A stretch of 64,000 nt of DNA from Plantibacter flavus. GTDB taxonomy: Bacteria; Actinomycetota; Actinomycetes; Actinomycetales; Microbacteriaceae. A program made the translations under genes and the position numbers. This document shows positions 1 through 8,947 of the stretch, one piece after another. The stretch is from positions 186,001 through 250,000 of the forward strand of contig NZ_FXAP01000002.1 of NCBI RefSeq assembly GCF_900177615.1, in the 5' to 3' direction. The notes beneath the pieces were generated by a model that ran no database searches, was not told the DNA's origin, and saw nothing but the letters and a program-made list of their open reading frames with translations. Numbering within the stretch: the stretch's first letter is position 1; each line of letters begins with the position of its first letter.

Positions 1-1
1 C

Positions 2-112
2 ATGACCGACGAGACGGACTTCGCCGACCACGCCGACAACGAGTACCTCCAGAAGGAGCAGGAGTGGCGGGCGCAGGAGGGCGCGGCGAAGCCGGCGGCC
101 GACCCGGCCTGA
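2..112 (+). CDS. Short or 5'-truncated hypothetical ORF ahead of the sigma factor
   Basis: An open frame reads through the left edge and stops with TGA 22 bp before the sigma-factor start. An ATG lies at the second base of the window, giving 36 residues, but the frame is open to the left edge, so this may be the tail of a longer protein. The visible part is acidic and hydrophilic, with a Lys/Glu/Gln-rich stretch and an Ala/Pro-rich end. ECF sigma factors of this type are often preceded by a DGPF/YCII-domain gene, so the tail of such a partner is possible. Nothing in these residues proves it. Confidence 0.35.
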   Translation: MTDETDFADHADNEYLQKEQEWRAQEGAAKPAADPA

Positions 113-134
113 GCACGACCGACGCGAGACGGAC

Positions 135-1409
135 ATGACCGACGCCGACCTGACCGGCACCGGCGCGGCGGACGGCGACGCGGCCGCCCGCCGCGTGGTC
201 GACAGCGTCTGGCGGATCGAGAGCGCGCAGATCGTCGCCACCCTCACGAAACTGACCGGCGACCTCGGCCTGGCGGAGGACCTCGCTCAGGAGGCACTGC
301 TGGAGGCCCTCGAGCAGTGGCCTCGCGACGGCGTGCCGCGCAACCCGGGTGCGTGGCTGACGATGGTGGCGAAGCGTCGCGCGATCGACGGCTGGCGACG
401 CCGAGCGGCACTCGACGAGCGGTACCGCTCGCTCGCCCGTGACCTGGAGCAGGCGAGCGACCTCGACTGGGAGCCGATCGGGGACGACGTCCTGCGGCTC
501 GTCTTCACCGCCTGCCACCCGGTGCTGTCGCGGGAGTCGCAGGTGGCACTGACCCTGCGGGTCGTCAGCGGCCTCACCACCCCGGAGATCGCCCGGATGC
601 TCCTCGTCCCGGTGCCGACGGTGCAGGCGAGGATCACCCGTGCCAAGAAGACGCTCGCCGCGGCGAATGTGCACTTCGAGGCGCCGGACCCGGCCGAGTG
701 GCCCCGGCGCCTGTCGGCCGTCCTCGGCGTCGTCTACCTGCTCTTCACCGAGGGGTACGCGGCGACGAGCGGACCGAACTGGATCCGCGCCGACCTCGCG
801 AACGAGGCCCTGCGGCTGGGCCGACGCCTCGTCGCGCTCGTCCCCCGCGAGCCGGAGGCGCACGCGCTCGTCGCCCTCATGGAGTTCCAGGCCTCACGCT
901 TCGCCGCCCGCGTCGCACCCGACGGCTCCGCGATCCTGCTCGCCGACCAACACCGCGAGCGCTGGGACCGGGCGCAGATCGTCCGTGGGACGGCGGCGCT
1001 CAGCCGCGCCGACGCCCTCGGCCGGGGTCGCGGCGCCTACGCGCTGCAGGCGGCCATCGCGCAGTGCCACTCGGTCGCTCCGAGCGTGGCGGCGACGGAC
1101 TGGGAGCAGATCGTGATCCTCTACGAGGCACTCGGACGGATCGCGCCCAATCCGGTCGTCGAACTCAACCGCGCGATCGCGGTGTCGATGGCGACCGGCC
1201 CGGCGACGGCGCTCCGCATCGTCGACGGTCTCACCGACGATGCGTCGCTCCGGGGGTCGCACCTCATCCCGAGCGTCCGCGGCGAACTGCTTGCACGACT
1301 GGGTCGCGTCGAGGAGGCGCGCTCGGAACTCCGGACCGCCGCGCACCTCGCCGCGAACGACCGCGAGCGCGAGGTCCTGCTGCGGAAGGTCGCCGACCTT
1401 CCGCAGTGA
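135..1409 (+). CDS. ECF RNA polymerase sigma factor, long form (ECF42-like, DUF6596/TPR C-terminus)
   Basis: A group 4 sigma factor that would direct RNA polymerase to a small regulon. At 424 residues it is about twice the usual ECF length. Sigma region 2 lies near residues 30-90 (LAEDLAQEALLEALEQW, then GAWLTMVAKRRAIDGWRRR) and region 4 near 120-180, with the helix-turn-helix TPEIARMLLVPVPTVQARI. The remaining ~230 residues are an Ala/Arg/Leu-rich helical repeat region typical of the ECF42 subgroup, which uses this extension in place of a classical anti-sigma factor. No anti-sigma gene is adjacent. The gene converges on the DUF805 gene, with only 8 bp between the stops. Family assignment is firm; targets cannot be read here. 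Confidence 0.9.
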   Translation: MTDADLTGTGAADGDAAARRVVDSVWRIESAQIVATLTKLTGDLGLAEDLAQEALLEALEQWPRDGVPRNPGAWLTMVAKRRAIDGWRRRAALDERYRSLARDLEQASDLDWEPIGDDVLRLVFTACHPVLSRESQVALTLRVVSGLTTPEIARMLLVPVPTVQARITRAKKTLAAANVHFEAPDPAEWPRRLSAVLGVVYLLFTEGYAATSGPNWIRADLANEALRLGRRLVALVPREPEAHALVALMEFQASRFAARVAPDGSAILLADQHRERWDRAQIVRGTAALSRADALGRGRGAYALQAAIAQCHSVAPSVAATDWEQIVILYEALGRIAPNPVVELNRAIAVSMATGPATALRIVDGLTDDASLRGSHLIPSVRGELLARLGRVEEARSELRTAAHLAANDREREVLLRKVADLPQ

Positions 1410-1417
1410 ACAGCGCG

Positions 1418-2140
1418 TCAGCGCCCGGACGACACCTGCGCGGGACGATCGAAGCGCTGCCCTTCGGGCTTCGACGGAAGCAGCACGAGGACCAGGATGA
1501 TGACGCTCCCGATCGAGGGGACGAGCGTGAAGAAGTAGTACGGGCCGGGGAAGTTCGCGTCGTGCAGGCGCCGCCAGGTGATCGCCAGGCTCGGCACGAG
1601 GATGGCGAACCACACGACGAGCAGCAGGATCACCCCGAGGATGAGAAGCGCGCGCATGCCGAACTCCATCGGTCCAGGCTCCGCGAAGTCGTAGCTGCCA
1701 CCAGAGAGGTCCTGCTCCTGGGCAGCCGTCGCCGCGGCGACACCGGTCATGATGGCACCGACCATGACGAGCAGCGTCGGGATGAGGATCAGGATCGTCG
1801 TGAGCAGCGAACTCCACCAGTACTCGCTGAGCGACGCGCGCCCGGAGAAGTTCGCGTACTGCTTGAAGAACCGCTTGGTGGCCTGGCGGAACGTCGCCCC
1901 GTAGAGCGGCAGGGTCAGGTCGTCCGGCGAGCTGGCACCCCGGGGCGGGGGCGCGACGTACTGCGGCTGACCGTACGGTGCCTGGCCGTACTGCGGCTGG
2001 CCGTAGGGTGCCTGGCCGTACTGCGGCTGGCCGTAGGGTGCCTGGCCGTACTGCGGCTGACCGTAGGGTGCCTGGCCGTACTGCGGCTGACCGCCCTGCG
2101 GCTGGCCGGAGGGGCCCTGAGGGTTCGGAGGATACGTCAT
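1418..2140 (-). CDS. DUF805 membrane protein with Gln/Tyr/Pro-rich repeat N-terminus
   Basis: A 240-residue protein. The chosen ATG (MTYPPNPQG) lies just upstream of the low-complexity region. Residues ~18-62 are tandem copies of the decapeptide [10 protein letters not shown]. The rest is a DUF805 domain: [14 protein letters not shown], then transmembrane helices near 110-130, 160-185 and 205-225, with the family motif [10 protein letters not shown] between. DUF805 proteins are integral inner-membrane proteins of unknown function. The Pro/Gln/Tyr-rich cytoplasmic tail is common in actinobacterial members. The tail is built from a 30-bp DNA tandem repeat, so its length may vary between strains. 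Confidence 0.85.
   Translation of the reverse strand: MTYPPNPQGPSGQPQGGQPQYGQAPYGQPQYGQAPYGQPQYGQAPYGQPQYGQAPYGQPQYVAPPPRGASSPDDLTLPLYGATFRQATKRFFKQYANFSGRASLSEYWWSSLLTTILILIPTLLVMVGAIMTGVAAATAAQEQDLSGGSYDFAEPGPMEFGMRALLILGVILLLVVWFAILVPSLAITWRRLHDANFPGPYYFFTLVPSIGSVIILVLVLLPSKPEGQRFDRPAQVSSGR
1957..2091. repeat. 30-bp tandem repeat inside the DUF805 gene
   Basis: About four near-identical 30-bp units beginning CCTGGCCGTACTGCGGCTG lie in register at 1981, 2011 and 2041, with degenerate flanking copies. The period is a multiple of three, so copy-number change would lengthen or shorten the decapeptide tail without breaking the frame. Confidence 0.9.
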
Positions 2141-2192
2141 GGCTGCTTCCGGATCGCTGGTCGACGGGACACCAGTATGACGCGCCCGACCC

Positions 2193-4166
2193 TCACGCCC
2201 GGGTGATCGGGATCCAGACACGCATCGTGGACGGCCCGCGCTCGGCCCAGGAATGGTACGGCGCGATGCTCGCGGTGAACGTCTCGTCGGCAGCCGCCGC
2301 GACGAAGGTGTCACCATACGGCCAAGTGCTGTCGACGAGACTCCGCGCACGCAGCTCGATCGACAGCCGACCGTCCGCGTCCTCGACGGGGACGACACCC
2401 TCCGCCACCTCGATGCGCGCGATCGCCTCGTCACCGCCCGGGAGGTCCACCGACTCGACGCAGTAGACCTCGGGTCCGCGCTCGATCGCGACGCTGCCAC
2501 GGATGGCGTCCACGCGGGGATCCGGCAGGGTGACCCGCGGACGGACGCTGAACCTGAGCTCCACGACGTCACCGGGGACGAAGGACCGCTCGACGTCGGC
2601 GTAACCGGGGGCGACGGCACGATCCACGGATGCACCGTCCACGGGCCGGACGGCCACCACCGCGTCATCAGCCCACGACGGCACCCGGAGCGAGACGGCC
2701 ACCGGTCCGCTCGGCGCCTCCACGATGCGCACGGTGACGACGCCGGACCGCGGGTAGTCGGTCACGAGCTCGGCCCGGAACCGCCCGCCCTGCTCGCCGC
2801 CGATGACCGTGTCGATCGTCGCCGATGCGAACTGATGGATCTGCACGCCGTGGTCGTCGCTCGTGGCGACGAACGCCGCCAGGCTCGCGAGTGTCCGGGC
2901 CACGTTCGGTGGACAGCACGACACGTCGAACCAGGGCGCACGCTCGGAGGACGACGCGCGCGGTGACACCTCGTCGTCTGGGCTCGACTCCCCCGGCGTA
3001 CGCTGGTGCAGGGTGTTGGCGTAGAAGAACGCGGTGCCGGCGGCCGACGGCGAGGTCGCGACGACGTTGTAGAGGATGCGCTCGATGTGGTCGGCGTACC
3101 GGACGTCGCGGTCTTCGAGCAGCAGCCGCCAGCTGAACATGATCGACGCGATGCCGGCACAGGTCTCGGAGTAGGCGCGGTCGGACGGCAGCTCGAAGTC
3201 TTCGCCGAACGCCTCGTCCTGGTGGTGCGAGCCTTGACCGCCGGTCAGGTAGGTGCGGCGGGCGATCGTCCGGTCCCACTGGCCGCGGAGCGCGTCGAGC
3301 AGGCCGTCGTCGCCGTGCTCGACCGCGATGTCGGTGGCGCCGGCCGCGAGGTAGTTCGCGCGGACCGCGTGGCCCCGCAACGCCTCCGCCTCGCGGATCG
3401 GCACGTCGTCCTGGAAGTACGCGCGGCCCCACTCGATGTCCTGGAGCACGCCGGTGCCGCGACGCTCGACGAACAGCGACGCGAGTTCGAGATAGCGTGG
3501 CTCGCCGGTCACCCGTGACAGCTCCGCGAGCCCCACCTCGACCTCGGCATGCCCGCACACGGACTGGATGCCGTCGGTGCCGAAGACCTCGCAGATGCGG
3601 TCCGCGGCCCGCGTCGCGATCCCGAGGAGCCCGTCGTCGGACCCCGGGCTGGTCCGCTCCCGGGCGACGGCCGCCTGGAAGAGGTGGCCGAGGCAGTACA
3701 GCTCGTGCCCCCACTCGAGATCCGACCAGCGCTCACCCTGCCCCGGGCGACCGAAGCGGGTGTTCAGGTAGCCGTCGGCCTCCTGCGCGGCGGCGACCCG
3801 GTCGACGATCGCGCGGAACCGCGACTCGAGCGCGTCGTCACCGCCGAGCCGTCCGAGCTCCCACGCGACGGCCTCGAGGTACTTGTAGACCTCGGAGTCG
3901 GCGAACTCGCGTCCACGGCGGCCCTCGGGAAGCGTGCCGGCGGCGGCGAGGTCGAAGTTGCGGAGCCAGCCCTCCCGCTCGAGCCAGTGCTCGACGTGCG
4001 GCAGCGTCGCCGTGCCGTTGACCCGCTGACGGTCGGCCCAGAAGCCGTCGGTGATGCGCACCTCGTCGAGGCCGAGCGGTGTGAGCGCGCCGGTGGTGGG
4101 GACGACCGGGGCTGCGACGGTCGCCGACGTGGTGGGCGTGGTGCTGGTGCTGGTGGTGGTGCTCAT
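2193..4166 (-). CDS. Glycoside hydrolase family 127 (beta-L-arabinofuranosidase-like)
   Basis: A 657-residue protein, the length of the characterised family member HypBA1, expected to release terminal beta-L-arabinofuranose from arabino-oligosaccharides. The catalytic zinc site is visible: E334/C336 in SETCAGIA and the pair C417/C418 in FDVSCCPPN, the second motif supplying the cysteine nucleophile in this family. The acid/base Glu fits the Glu in FGEDFELP near 322. The start is the ATG of a Thr/Ser-rich leader ([11 protein letters not shown]) preceded by AGGGG. No signal peptide, so it acts in the cytosol on imported sugar. It is the last gene of an operon with two permeases and a binding protein, immediately after the second permease (2 bp gap). 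A related GH127 specificity cannot be excluded. Confidence 0.87.
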   Translation of the reverse strand: MSTTTSTSTTPTTSATVAAPVVPTTGALTPLGLDEVRITDGFWADRQRVNGTATLPHVEHWLEREGWLRNFDLAAAGTLPEGRRGREFADSEVYKYLEAVAWELGRLGGDDALESRFRAIVDRVAAAQEADGYLNTRFGRPGQGERWSDLEWGHELYCLGHLFQAAVARERTSPGSDDGLLGIATRAADRICEVFGTDGIQSVCGHAEVEVGLAELSRVTGEPRYLELASLFVERRGTGVLQDIEWGRAYFQDDVPIREAEALRGHAVRANYLAAGATDIAVEHGDDGLLDALRGQWDRTIARRTYLTGGQGSHHQDEAFGEDFELPSDRAYSETCAGIASIMFSWRLLLEDRDVRYADHIERILYNVVATSPSAAGTAFFYANTLHQRTPGESSPDDEVSPRASSSERAPWFDVSCCPPNVARTLASLAAFVATSDDHGVQIHQFASATIDTVIGGEQGGRFRAELVTDYPRSGVVTVRIVEAPSGPVAVSLRVPSWADDAVVAVRPVDGASVDRAVAPGYADVERSFVPGDVVELRFSVRPRVTLPDPRVDAIRGSVAIERGPEVYCVESVDLPGGDEAIARIEVAEGVVPVEDADGRLSIELRARSLVDSTWPYGDTFVAAAADETFTASIAPYHSWAERGPSTMRVWIPITRA

Positions 4167-4168
4167 GG

Positions 4169-5092
4169 TTACCCCTTGAAGGCGCCGGACATGAAGCCGC
4201 GCACGTAGTGACGTTGGAGGATGAGGAAGAGGAGGATGCACGGCAGCGCCAGGACCACGACGCCGGCTTCGGTCGCGCCGTAGTCGACGACGCCCTGGAC
4301 CTGGCCGCGCAGGTTGGAGACCGCGAGGGGCAGGGTCATCTTCGCCGAGTCGTTGATGAGGATGAGTGGCGCCATGAAGTCGTTCCACGCCGCGAGGAAG
4401 GCGAACAGGCCGACCGTGATCAGCCCCGGCTTCACGGCCGGCACGAGGACCTTCCACAGCACGCTCCAGGACGTGCAGCCGTCGACCATCGCGGCCTCGT
4501 CGAGCTCCTTCGGGATCGACTCGAACGCGATGCGCATCATGAAGGTCGAGAACGGCAACTGGAACATGGTGAGCACGAGCGCCACCCCGACGAGCGAGTT
4601 CGACAGCCCGACCAGGTTGAGGAGCACGTACAGCGGGATGAGCAGCGTCGCGTACGGGACCATGAGGATCGCGATGGTGGCGAGGAACAGGGCGTTCTTG
4701 CCGCGGAACTGGAACCTCGCGAACGCGTAGCCGCCGAACAGCGAGATGACGAGCGTGAGGATCACGGTCAGCAGCGAGACGAACACCGAGTTGCCGATGT
4801 ACTGCAGGATGCCGTCCTGATACCCGGCGAGGGTGATGTAGTTGCCGAGCCCCCACCCCTCGGTCTGGTTCGTACCGGCGAGCGGCGACACCGAGCGGAC
4901 GGCGGTCCAGACGAGCGGATAGAGGAAGATCACGGCGAGCGCCGCCGTGAAGATCCAGAACGGCATCCGGATGGCGATACCGAAGAAGTTCGTCGGCTTC
5001 CCGTCGCGTCCGCGGCCGCGATTGCGTCCGTGACCACGGACGTCGGGCATCGTCGAGGTGACGGTGGCCGGTTCCTTTCGGGTGATGGTCAT
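4169..5092 (-). CDS. Carbohydrate ABC transporter permease, MalG/CUT1 type
   Basis: A 307-residue inner-membrane protein with six predicted helices after a basic, Arg-rich cytoplasmic N-terminus. The cytoplasmic coupling loop carries the EAA motif (EAAMVDGCTSW...P), which docks the ATPase. The start ATG (MTITRKEP) is 2 bp after the stop of the upstream permease. With that permease and the binding lipoprotein it forms a CUT1 importer. No ATPase gene is present in the operon, so a shared MsiK-type ATPase encoded elsewhere probably energises it. The substrate is likely an arabinose-containing oligosaccharide, inferred from the GH127 gene that follows. Confidence 0.92.
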   Translation of the reverse strand: MTITRKEPATVTSTMPDVRGHGRNRGRGRDGKPTNFFGIAIRMPFWIFTAALAVIFLYPLVWTAVRSVSPLAGTNQTEGWGLGNYITLAGYQDGILQYIGNSVFVSLLTVILTLVISLFGGYAFARFQFRGKNALFLATIAILMVPYATLLIPLYVLLNLVGLSNSLVGVALVLTMFQLPFSTFMMRIAFESIPKELDEAAMVDGCTSWSVLWKVLVPAVKPGLITVGLFAFLAAWNDFMAPLILINDSAKMTLPLAVSNLRGQVQGVVDYGATEAGVVVLALPCILLFLILQRHYVRGFMSGAFKG

Positions 5093-5094
5093 GC

Positions 5095-6012
5095 TCAGTC
5101 CTCGACCTTCTTGCTGAACGCGCGGATCTGCACGATGTTGATGACGATGAGCGCGGCGAGCACGATGACCGACAGCGCCCCGGCGACGCCGAGGTTGTTG
5201 GGGCCCTGGAACGCCACGTTGTAGATGAGCTGGACGATGGTGATCGTGCTGTTGTCCGGGCCGCCCTTGGTGAGGATGTAGAACTGCTCGAACGCGAGCA
5301 GCGAACCGGTGACGCACATCACCGTCGTGAGCGCGAGCGTCGGCTTGAGCAGCGGGACGGTGATGTCGCGGAAGGTCTGCCAGCGTGATGCACCGTCGAT
5401 GCGCGCCGCCTCGTAGACCTCTTCCGGGATGCCCTGGAGGCCCACCAGCATGAGCAGCATGTAGAAGCCGGCGAAGCGCCAGACGATGAGGAACACCGTC
5501 GACCAGAGCGCCGCGTCCGGGGTTCCGAGGAAGGTGAAGCCCATGGCCTTCGTGAGGTCGGCGAACGGACCCGCGATCGGCGAGTACAGCACGTAGAAGA
5601 GGAGCGACGCCGAGGCGAGGCCGAGGGCGCTCGGGATGAGGAACGCGGTACGGAGGAAGCCCTTCCACCGACTGGACTCCTGCACGAGGAGTGCGAGGCC
5701 GAGCCCCAGGCCGATGAGCAGGACGGTCGCGATGGCCGTGTACTTGAGCGTGAAGACCACCGAGTCGAGGAAGAAGCGGTTGTCGATGGCCTTCGGGAAG
5801 TTCTCGGGGAAGTTCACACCCTGGTTGCCACCGAGGAGCGGCCAGTCGGAGGCCGCCATCTGGAACACGAGCCCCAGCGGGACAAGGAACAGGAGGATGA
5901 CGAACACTGCGGTGGGGAGCGCGAACAGCCAGCCGGTGCGGGCGTGCACGGCGCGACGCTTCCTGGCACCGACCGAGTCCGTCGGGCCTCGTCTGGCGAG
6001 GGTGGTACTCAT
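5095..6012 (-). CDS. Carbohydrate ABC transporter permease, MalF/CUT1 type
   Basis: A 305-residue inner-membrane permease with six helices. The coupling motif EAARIDGASRWQTF...P sits near residues 200-220. The start gives MSTTLARRGPTD, followed by a basic segment and the first helix (LFALPTAVFVILLFLVPLG). It lies 76 bp downstream of the binding-protein gene and 2 bp upstream of the second permease. The MalF-like and MalG-like pair forms the channel of the importer. Confidence 0.92.
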   Translation of the reverse strand: MSTTLARRGPTDSVGARKRRAVHARTGWLFALPTAVFVILLFLVPLGLVFQMAASDWPLLGGNQGVNFPENFPKAIDNRFFLDSVVFTLKYTAIATVLLIGLGLGLALLVQESSRWKGFLRTAFLIPSALGLASASLLFYVLYSPIAGPFADLTKAMGFTFLGTPDAALWSTVFLIVWRFAGFYMLLMLVGLQGIPEEVYEAARIDGASRWQTFRDITVPLLKPTLALTTVMCVTGSLLAFEQFYILTKGGPDNSTITIVQLIYNVAFQGPNNLGVAGALSVIVLAALIVINIVQIRAFSKKVED

Positions 6013-6088
6013 GGGTGGACCTTTCGAAGCGGGTGGATGCCGGTGCGCCGTCGCAGTGAGGGATGCGGCGGCGCACCGGCGGATCTGG

Positions 6089-7384
6089 CTACTGCGAGAG
6101 CACGTCCGTGATCGCGTCGCTGTCGGCGTCGACCGTGTCGGTACCCTCGAGGACCGCGTTCCGCACGAGGGTCAGCCACGGGCTGGTCGGCGAGTTGAAG
6201 GCCTCCTGGAAGTTCAGCGAGTACGGGGTGTCGCCCTTCGAGGCGACCTCGTTGATCGTGACGAGGCGCGGGTCCTTGCTCGAGTACTCGTTCTCGGCGA
6301 GGTCGGAGCGGGAGACGACGTCGTTGTCCTTCGCGAGGACACCGACCTGTGCGTCCTCGGACATCAGCCAGCTGAGGAAGTTCCACGACTGCGCGGCCTT
6401 CTTGCTGTCCTTCGAGACGCCGATCCCGTCGCCACCGACGAAGGTCGAGTCGCCGCCCTTCGGGCCGGGGATGCCGGACACACCAACGTCGAAGGGGGTG
6501 GAGGAGAGCAGCGTCGCCGGGTACGGCATGACGCCGACCTTGCCTTCGGTGAAGCCGGCGGTCCAGGTGGGTCCGGCCTCGTCCTTCGAGGACGGGAGCA
6601 CGGCGCCCGACTTCCACAGGTCGGCCCACGTGCTGTAGACCTCCTTGGCGCCGTCCTCGGCGAGGAGCGACTCGGTGCCCTCCGTGTTCATGACCTGCTC
6701 GCCGTCGGCCCACACGCTGGGGAACCAGGTGAAGACGAGGCAACCGCCGCAGTTGAGGCCGGTCGCGGTGCCGTAGGTGTCGGGCTTGTTCAGGGCCTGG
6801 ACGGCTTTCGCGTCCTCGGCGAACTCGGCCAGCGTGGTCGGGCCCTGCTCGGGGTCGAGCCCGGCTTCCTTGTAGAGCTCCTTGTTCCAGAACAGCATCG
6901 AGAGGTCGAGGACGAACGGGAGGACGTGCTCCTTGCCGTCGGAGGTGCCGGCGGCGAGGTGCCCCTGGTTGATCTCGTCCTTGAAGTCGAGTCCGTCGAT
7001 GTTCGCGGTGAGGTCCTGGAAGAGGCCCTGTTCGACCCAGTTCGGGACGTACACGATGTCGGCGGCGAACAGGTCGGGGAGGCTGTCGGAGCCGGCTGCC
7101 GCACCGACCTTCGCGACGTAGTCGTCGTTCGGGACCACGGTGAGCTTCACCTGGTTCTCGTGCGAGGCGTTGTAGGCCTCCACGAGGAGCTTCGCCTGCT
7201 TCTCGAGTGGGGCGCGGGTCCAGAGCGTGAGCTCGGAGCCGTCGTCGACGCCCTCGGGCCCGGCACTGGCGAGTGGGGAACTGCCACCGCCCCCGGAGGA
7301 ACAGGCGGCGAGGCCGACGAGGAGGGCGCTGGCGGCCAACACCCCTCCGACCCGCTGCATCCGTCTGGTGTGCGTGCTGCGCAT
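6089..7384 (-). CDS. ABC sugar-binding lipoprotein (CUT1 solute-binding protein)
   Basis: A 431-residue extracellular binding protein. The N-terminus is a lipoprotein signal with lipobox LAAC (Cys28), followed by a Ser/Gly linker, so the mature protein is membrane-anchored and presents sugar to the permeases. The body has the family 1 solute-binding pattern (ELTLWTRAPLEKQAKLLVE near the N-terminus and a Trp-rich ligand cleft). First gene of the operon, preceded by a promoter (-10 at 7473-7478, -35 at 7496-7501) and palindromic operators, and divergent from a LacI regulator that is the likely controller. Confidence 0.93.
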   Translation of the reverse strand: MRSTHTRRMQRVGGVLAASALLVGLAACSSGGGGSSPLASAGPEGVDDGSELTLWTRAPLEKQAKLLVEAYNASHENQVKLTVVPNDDYVAKVGAAAGSDSLPDLFAADIVYVPNWVEQGLFQDLTANIDGLDFKDEINQGHLAAGTSDGKEHVLPFVLDLSMLFWNKELYKEAGLDPEQGPTTLAEFAEDAKAVQALNKPDTYGTATGLNCGGCLVFTWFPSVWADGEQVMNTEGTESLLAEDGAKEVYSTWADLWKSGAVLPSSKDEAGPTWTAGFTEGKVGVMPYPATLLSSTPFDVGVSGIPGPKGGDSTFVGGDGIGVSKDSKKAAQSWNFLSWLMSEDAQVGVLAKDNDVVSRSDLAENEYSSKDPRLVTINEVASKGDTPYSLNFQEAFNSPTSPWLTLVRNAVLEGTDTVDADSDAITDVLSQ

Positions 7385-7441
7385 GGTGACTCCTCTGACT
7401 CATCGTTGAGCGGACCGGTCGGGTCCGGCGGTGCATGGGAG

Positions 7442-7469
7442 GTTTTCGAAACTATCGAAACGCCTTTCG
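7442..7469. promoter_or_regulatory. Putative LacI-family operators at the start of the sugar operon
   Basis: Two adjacent dyads: GTTTTCGAAAC (7442-7452, core TTTCGAAA perfectly palindromic) and CGAAACGCCTTTCG (7456-7469, an inverted repeat with 4-nt centre). They overlap the expected transcription start of the binding-protein operon, immediately downstream of its -10 box. This is a repressing position. The TTTCG/CGAAA half-site recurs in front of the regulator gene. Confidence 0.65.
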
Positions 7470-7472
7470 GTA

Positions 7473-7501
7473 AAGCTAGCCTGGGATCGGTGTAGCGTCA
7501 A
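7473..7501 (-). promoter_or_regulatory. Promoter of the sugar ABC/GH127 operon
   Basis: On the minus strand, a -35 TTGACG (7496-7501) and a -10 TAGCTT (7473-7478) are separated by exactly 17 bp. Transcription would start near 7466, about 80 nt before the binding-protein start codon. Confidence 0.7.
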
Positions 7502-7517
7502 GAGCGAAGTCCGGTAA

Positions 7518-7530
7518 CGTTTCGGAAACG
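7518..7530. promoter_or_regulatory. Putative autoregulatory LacI operator
   Basis: The 13-bp perfect dyad CGTTTCGGAAACG (centre base G) lies 13 bp before the LacI gene start, overlapping a candidate -10 TAACGT at 7515-7520. It shares half-sites with the operators at 7442-7469, so one regulator probably binds both. Confidence 0.6.
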
Positions 7531-7543
7531 AAGAGGGGGAGCA

Positions 7544-8590
7544 ATGCCAGACAGTGATGTCGGTGCTTCGGTGACCGGTACCCCCGGCCGAGCGGCCACC
7601 CTGGGCGACGTCGCCCGGATCGCAGGCGTCTCGATGGCCACCGCCTCGAAAGCCATCAACGGACGGAGCGAGGTCGCCCCGAAGACCCGGCAGCGGGTGC
7701 TCGACGCCGCGAAGGAGGTCGCCTTCACGCCCAACGAACTCGCCCGGAGCCTCATCAACGGGCGCACCGGCACCGTCGGTCTCCTGACGAGCGACCTCGA
7801 GGGCCGCTTCGTCATCCCCATCCTCATGGGCGCCGAGGACGCGTTCGGCGCCGGGCAGGTCAACGTGTTCCTCTGCGACGCCCGCGGGGACGCGATCCGT
7901 GAACAGCACCATCTCAACGCGCTCCTCACCCGGCGCGTCGACGGCATCATCGTCGTGGGCCGCACGACGGACCCGCGCCCCTCGCTCGGCCACAAACTGC
8001 CCGTCCCGGTCGTCTACGCCTACGCGCCGTCCGACGACCCGACCGACGTGTCGATCACCCCCGACAACCGCGACGGCGGGCGCCTCGCCGTCGAGCACCT
8101 GATCGCGTGCGGGCGTTCCCGCATCGCGATGATCACGGGTGAACCGCAGTACGCGGCGGCCAGGGACCGCGTGACGGGGGTGCAGAACGCCCTCGCCGCG
8201 GCGGGTCTGGACCTCGTCGGCACGCCGATGTTCTCGGAGTGGACTGAGCACTGGGGTCGCGATGCGGCGGCGATGCTGCTCGCACAACACCCGGAGATCG
8301 ACGGCATCGTCGCCGGCTCCGACCAGATCGCCCGCGGCGTGCTCGACACCGTCCGCGACCTCGGGCGCGACGTCCCGAGCGACGTCGCGGTCGTCAGCTT
8401 CGACAACTGGGAGATCCTGGCCACCAACTCGCGCCCTGAACTGTCGTCCATCGACGCCAACCTGCAACAGCTCGGGCGACTCGCCGCCACCCGCATCTTC
8501 GAGGCGATCGAGGGCACGGACGTCGCACCGGGCGTCGAGTACCTGCCGGGCCGCCTCGTCCTCCGCGGTTCCACGATCCCGAGGCGCTGA
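7544..8590 (+). CDS. LacI-family transcriptional regulator
   Basis: A 348-residue repressor with the classical layout: N-terminal helix-turn-helix (LGDVARIAGVSMATASKAI, residues ~20-38) and hinge helix, then a periplasmic-binding-like sensor domain (RTGTVGLLTSDL, a later RSRIAMITG). ATG preceded by AGGGGG. Divergently transcribed from the sugar importer and GH127 genes, with palindromes in the shared 159-bp control region. It most likely represses that operon until a sugar inducer binds. The inducer is inferred to be an arabinose-type sugar. Confidence 0.93.
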   Translation: MPDSDVGASVTGTPGRAATLGDVARIAGVSMATASKAINGRSEVAPKTRQRVLDAAKEVAFTPNELARSLINGRTGTVGLLTSDLEGRFVIPILMGAEDAFGAGQVNVFLCDARGDAIREQHHLNALLTRRVDGIIVVGRTTDPRPSLGHKLPVPVVYAYAPSDDPTDVSITPDNRDGGRLAVEHLIACGRSRIAMITGEPQYAAARDRVTGVQNALAAAGLDLVGTPMFSEWTEHWGRDAAAMLLAQHPEIDGIVAGSDQIARGVLDTVRDLGRDVPSDVAVVSFDNWEILATNSRPELSSIDANLQQLGRLAATRIFEAIEGTDVAPGVEYLPGRLVLRGSTIPRR

Positions 8591-8660
8591 GGTCCGGTCG
8601 GACGCCGATACTCACCGCGCGGGTGATGCGACAGCCGTCGGACATCGCTACGGTCGAGCC

Positions 8661-8930
8661 ATGGACAGCTCAACCGTCATCATGATCGTGGTCCTCGCCG
8701 CCGTCGTGGTCATCGTCTTCACGATCACCGTGCAGGCCAGACGACGTGCCGGCGGGTCGAAGCATCGCGGGGGTACGACTTCGGACTCCGGAATGCCGTT
8801 CATCGTCGATGGCGACAGCCACCACGGCGGAAGCGACTCCGGCGGAAGCGACTCCGGCGGTTGGGACGGTGGCAGCAGCGGCGACTCCGGCGGCGGAGGA
8901 GACGGGGGCGGCGGGGGCGGCGGCGACTGA
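8661..8930 (+). CDS. Small single-pass membrane protein with Gly/Ser/Asp-rich tail
   Basis: An 89-residue protein of no recognised family. One N-terminal transmembrane helix (VIMIVVLAAVVVIVFTI, residues ~5-21) is followed by a basic stretch and a hydrophilic, Gly/Ser/Asp/His-rich C-terminus that ends in a run of glycines. The start is supported by a -10 box TACGGT (8649-8654) exactly 6 nt before the ATG, which predicts a leaderless mRNA. No functional clue from its neighbours. Confidence 0.6.
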   Translation: MDSSTVIMIVVLAAVVVIVFTITVQARRRAGGSKHRGGTTSDSGMPFIVDGDSHHGGSDSGGSDSGGWDGGSSGDSGGGGDGGGGGGGD

Positions 8931-8947
8931 GCGCCCGACGCCCTGCG

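Noticed and set aside
4208-5224. A 338-codon plus-strand frame opposite the sugar permeases
   Set aside because: Extremely charged (Asp/Glu/Arg/His) composition and no motif; a shadow of the hydrophobic permease genes.
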